Part shown: positions 61,491 through 64,000 of the stretch, in pieces
How positions within the stretch are numbered: position 1 is the stretch's first letter
Layout of the letters: each line of letters starts with the position of its first letter
IMG/VR virus record: IMGVR_UViG_3300009126_000002
Coordinates: 1-64,000 of that record
Length of the DNA stretch: 64,000 bases
DNA from: a virus
Strand: one strand, 5' to 3'
Made by a program: the position numbers and the translations under genes
Notes under the pieces: model-generated
Seen by the model: the letters and a program-made list of their open reading frames with translations, nothing else
Databases searched by the model: none
What the model was told of the DNA's origin: nothing

Positions 61491-62419
61491 TGAAAGTAGC
61501 ATTCTTTACAGAAATGGGTTGGGAAGGCAAAGTAGACAGAACAACTCATAACAATATGAGAACAGAGTTTGCATGGATGACTACATTAGACGCTGACCAT
61601 TATAATATTCATGCGCCAACGTTAAAACAAGACTATGACTTGGGTATTGTTATAGTTCCTAAATCTAATCCAGAAATAAACCTAAAACCCTTAAAACAAC
61701 ATTGTGATAAGATAGCAATACAGCAAGAAGGTCCTCATTGGTATTTTCAAGATTATCCATTGACACATCAATTTCATTTTCATAATCATTTGATGGAAAC
61801 GGATTATATTTTCTGTCATAATGAAGTTGATAAAAAATATTATGAGGGAATAACAAATAAACCTGTATTTGTTAATAGAAGTTTAATGTTACCTGAAGAC
61901 TTAGTTCCAAGAAGTGAGTGGGGTGATGCAGTTATAATTGGTGGTAACTTTGTAAGTTGGTATGGTGGATTTGATTCATATATGGTAGCAAGTATATTTC
62001 AGCCAGAAATGCAGATTTATGCACCATCAATGGGTAGAAAACAGAAGATGGAAAATCAGATAGAAGATATAAAATATCTACCTTATCAGTTATGGAAAGA
62101 TTGGATAAATACTTTGTCTCAATTTCATGTGGGAATACATATGATGAGAACACACGCAGCAGGAACATTTGCTATGAATTGTGCATTTCATGGTATTCCT
62201 TGTATTGGTTATAAAGGGTTAGATACACAAGAGATTTTACATCCTTCATTAAGTGTTGAGTTAAGTGATATAAAAGAAGCTCGAAGATTAGCAGTTAGGT
62301 TGAAAGAGGAAGATGGTTTTTATGATGAGTGTTCTAGAATTTCTCGAACAAGATATGAAGATGAATATTCAGAGGAAGAGTGGTTAAAAAGATTTAATGA
62401 TTTTTGGAGTACAACATGA
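61490..62419 (+). CDS. Glycosyltransferase-like protein, GT-B type
   Basis: The 309-residue product starts KVAFFTEMGWEGKVDR, a Rossmann-type opening. It has CDKIAIQQEGPHWYFQDYP, ADxVIIGGNFVSW-type strand breaks (AVIIGGNFVSWYGGFDS) and GTFAMNCAFHGIPCIGYKGL, which resembles the donor-site helix of GT-B enzymes. It could be an unusual transferase or a nucleotide-sugar binding protein. Its stop overlaps the next start (ATGA). Confidence 0.55.
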   Translation: MKVAFFTEMGWEGKVDRTTHNNMRTEFAWMTTLDADHYNIHAPTLKQDYDLGIVIVPKSNPEINLKPLKQHCDKIAIQQEGPHWYFQDYPLTHQFHFHNHLMETDYIFCHNEVDKKYYEGITNKPVFVNRSLMLPEDLVPRSEWGDAVIIGGNFVSWYGGFDSYMVASIFQPEMQIYAPSMGRKQKMENQIEDIKYLPYQLWKDWINTLSQFHVGIHMMRTHAAGTFAMNCAFHGIPCIGYKGLDTQEILHPSLSVELSDIKEARRLAVRLKEEDGFYDECSRISRTRYEDEYSEEEWLKRFNDFWSTT

Positions 62420-63318
62420 GAGCATTAGTTACAGGTGGTGCCGGCTTTGTTGGTACTAATTTAATAAAAAGATTGTTAGAAGATGGACATGATGTAGTTT
62501 CAGTTGATAACTATTCTACAGGTAAAAAAGAAAACCACCAAGAGGGTTGTCAGTATTTTGATTATGATATATCAAGTAAACATACACTTGGGATATATGT
62601 AGATGTTGCAACATATCCAAGTTGGAGAGATAGTGAATATGATGTAATATTCCATTTGGCAGCACTACCAAGAATACAACCATCGTTTGAAACACCTATA
62701 GAATCTTTTCAAAGTAATGTTGTTGGAACTATGAATATTTTAGAGTTGGCTAGAAAGAATGGAAATATTCCTGTAGTATATGCAGGTTCTTCATCAACAC
62801 ATGGAGATAAATACTCTAACCCATATACATTTACAAAGTGGCAAGGTGAAGAGTTGTGTAAAATGTATACTAAGATATATGATTTACCCGTTACTATATG
62901 TAGATTTTATAATGTTTATGGGCCACATCAACTTACAGAGGGTGAATATTGTACAGTTATTGGTATATTTGAAAATTTATATAAAAAGAATAAACTATTC
63001 ACAATTACAGATGATGGAGAACAACGAAGAGATTTTACTCATGTTGATGATATAGTAGATGGGTTGATAAGAGTAAGTAATCGTTTAACTTTATTTAAAG
63101 GGGGACATATTACAGGTGAAGAGTTTGAATTTGGTAGAGGTAAAAACTATTCTATCAATGAGATAGCTGATGCTTTTGGTGAAGGTTATCCAAGAAAATA
63201 TATCTCAAAAAGAGATGGTGAGATGAGAGAAACTTTGTGTATTGATAAAAAAGCTAGAAAAGAATTGGGTTGGAAACCAACAAAGGACGTGATACAATGG
63301 ATAAAATTAGTTTTATAA
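62416..63318 (+). CDS. NAD-dependent sugar epimerase (UDP-glucose 4-epimerase-like)
   Basis: I take ATG 62416 (ATGA overlap) rather than TTG 62404. The 300-residue product has TGGAGFVGTNL near residue 7, VIFHLAALPRIQPS, AGSSSTHGDK with the catalytic Ser, and YTFTKWQGE for Tyr-x3-Lys. CRFYNVYGP and DGEQRRDFTHVDD are the sugar-binding motifs of GalE-type enzymes. It is the second epimerase in the island and only distantly similar to the 52463 gene, so probably makes a different nucleotide sugar. Confidence 0.9.
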   Translation: MRALVTGGAGFVGTNLIKRLLEDGHDVVSVDNYSTGKKENHQEGCQYFDYDISSKHTLGIYVDVATYPSWRDSEYDVIFHLAALPRIQPSFETPIESFQSNVVGTMNILELARKNGNIPVVYAGSSSTHGDKYSNPYTFTKWQGEELCKMYTKIYDLPVTICRFYNVYGPHQLTEGEYCTVIGIFENLYKKNKLFTITDDGEQRRDFTHVDDIVDGLIRVSNRLTLFKGGHITGEEFEFGRGKNYSINEIADAFGEGYPRKYISKRDGEMRETLCIDKKARKELGWKPTKDVIQWIKLVL

Positions 63319-64000
63319 TACCTTCAAGAGATAATCTAAGATATCTCAAGTGGGCATATGAAGGATTAAGAAAGAATTGCAGTAAACAACATCAGATTTG
63401 TTTGGCTGATGATGCATCAACCGATGGAACTTGGGAGTGGATGGTTGAAGAAAAAAAGAAGAATAAAAATTTAACAATATATAGAAATGAAGGTCCTAAT
63501 AGATTAGGTTTAACTGTTTTGTATGATCATTTAGCTGAAGATTTTGCTATCAATGATATACTTATGTTTTTCCATGCAGATATGTATCCATCTAAAGGTA
63601 TGGATAAAAAAATATTGAGAAGATTGGAAAGGGGAACTGTAGTGTGTGCTACAAGAATTGAACCACCATTACATCCTGATGGACCTGAAAAAGTAATAGA
63701 TGATTTAGGTTTTGAGCCAGAAGAATTCGATGAAAAAAAATTCAATCAAACAGTTAGGTTATATAGTAGGGATGATTTTACAGATGGAGTATTTGCGCCT
63801 TGGGCAATACATAAAGAAGATTATTTTGATGTTGGTGGACACGATCAATTATTCATACCACAATCAAGAGAAGATAGTGATTTATTTAATAGATTTTATT
63901 TGAATGGATATCAGTTTAGGCAGATATGGGATGGTATGGTATATCACTTAACAAGTCGTGGTAGTAGATTTAGAGATGGAGTTGGTAAAGATAGTGAAGA
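63297..64000 (+). CDS. GT-A glycosyltransferase, family 2 (3' end outside window)
   Basis: The frame starts at ATG 63297, overlapping the epimerase end by 22 bases, and runs to the right edge without a stop. The translation opens MDKISFIIPSRDNLRYLKWA, then QICLADDASTDGTWEWMVEE, the GT2 nucleotide-binding motif, and DILMFFHADMYPSKG carries the donor-site D-x-D equivalent. PWAIHKEDYFDVGGHD and PQSREDSDLFNRFYLNG are acceptor-site motifs. At least 234 residues are visible, so it is near complete for this family. It continues the glycan island past the window. Confidence 0.85.
   Translation, partial: MDKISFIIPSRDNLRYLKWAYEGLRKNCSKQHQICLADDASTDGTWEWMVEEKKKNKNLTIYRNEGPNRLGLTVLYDHLAEDFAINDILMFFHADMYPSKGMDKKILRRLERGTVVCATRIEPPLHPDGPEKVIDDLGFEPEEFDEKKFNQTVRLYSRDDFTDGVFAPWAIHKEDYFDVGGHDQLFIPQSREDSDLFNRFYLNGYQFRQIWDGMVYHLTSRGSRFRDGVGKDSE

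Noticed and set aside
1-64000. tRNA genes and CRISPR arrays
   Set aside because: Gaps between genes are almost all under 125 bases. None showed a cloverleaf with a TTCGA-type arm or regularly spaced repeats. A covariance search would be the definitive test.

Overview
The window comes from an AT-rich, T4-like contractile-tailed phage (myovirus). Every gene I can support lies on the + strand. Genes are tightly packed, often overlapping by 1-30 bases, and many start just after GGAG-type ribosome binding sites. Tail sheath, tail tube, gp26-like protein, tape measure, gp32, UvsX, RNase H-type exonuclease, gp41, gp43, gp45, gp44 and gp62 are all recognisable, which places it in the wider T4-like group. 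The low G+C, the class II (B12-type) ribonucleotide reductase and the large sugar-gene island resemble marine T4-like phages of AT-rich hosts. The host itself cannot be read from the sequence.

Layout. (1) 1-11.4 kb: tail-fibre and virion-surface genes. They are low-complexity Ser/Thr/Gly/Ala-rich proteins, including a 1,478-residue fibre ending in a self-cleaving peptidase S74 chaperone. A small zinc-finger/NUMOD3-like ORF is inserted among them. (2) 11.4-24.9 kb: contractile tail and baseplate. The order is coiled-coil protein, sheath (gp18), tube (gp19), a 50-residue membrane-type peptide, gp26-like protein, gp51-like ORF in the +1 frame, tape measure, gp48/54-like tube initiator, LysM/gp53-like wedge protein, hub-like protein and a small baseplate-type protein. 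(3) 24.9-28.7 kb: a divergent family A DNA polymerase-like protein and two unknown proteins. (4) 28.8-38.8 kb: the replication core (gp32, UvsX, exonuclease, gp41 helicase, class II RNR, family B polymerase gp43, clamp gp45). (5) 38.8-45.4 kb: two Mom-like DNA-modification acyltransferases, a 2OG-Fe(II) oxygenase, a four-helix membrane protein, a HAD deoxyribonucleotidase-like protein, clamp loader gp44/gp62 with a zinc-ribbon protein between them, a Cas4/RecB-like nuclease, a SLOG-fold protein and a ribbon-helix-helix protein. (6) 45.4-64 kb, continuing past the edge: a glycan island with about ten glycosyltransferases, two NAD-dependent epimerases, an oxidoreductase fusion, a kinase/nucleotidyltransferase-like fusion, an SGNH hydrolase, a second 2OG oxygenase and small unknown proteins.

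How the parts fit. Regions 1-2 build the tail and host-recognition fibres. Region 4 is a self-sufficient replisome plus dNTP supply. The Mom-like proteins suggest base modification of phage DNA. The glycan island probably makes and transfers a complex sugar onto virion proteins, DNA or the host surface. Likely late promoters share a TATTTATA-type motif. Two sigma-70-like promoters stand out, one interlocked with a terminator before the tube gene and one overlapping the RNR stop codon before the polymerase.

Most interesting: a polymerase-A-like protein alongside the standard gp43; a gp43 whose N-terminus has no ordinary start codon; a gp51-like reading frame with no start codon in the +1 frame of the gp26-like gene, suggesting programmed frameshifting; paired Mom-like enzymes with a 2OG oxygenase; and the interlocked promoter and terminator.
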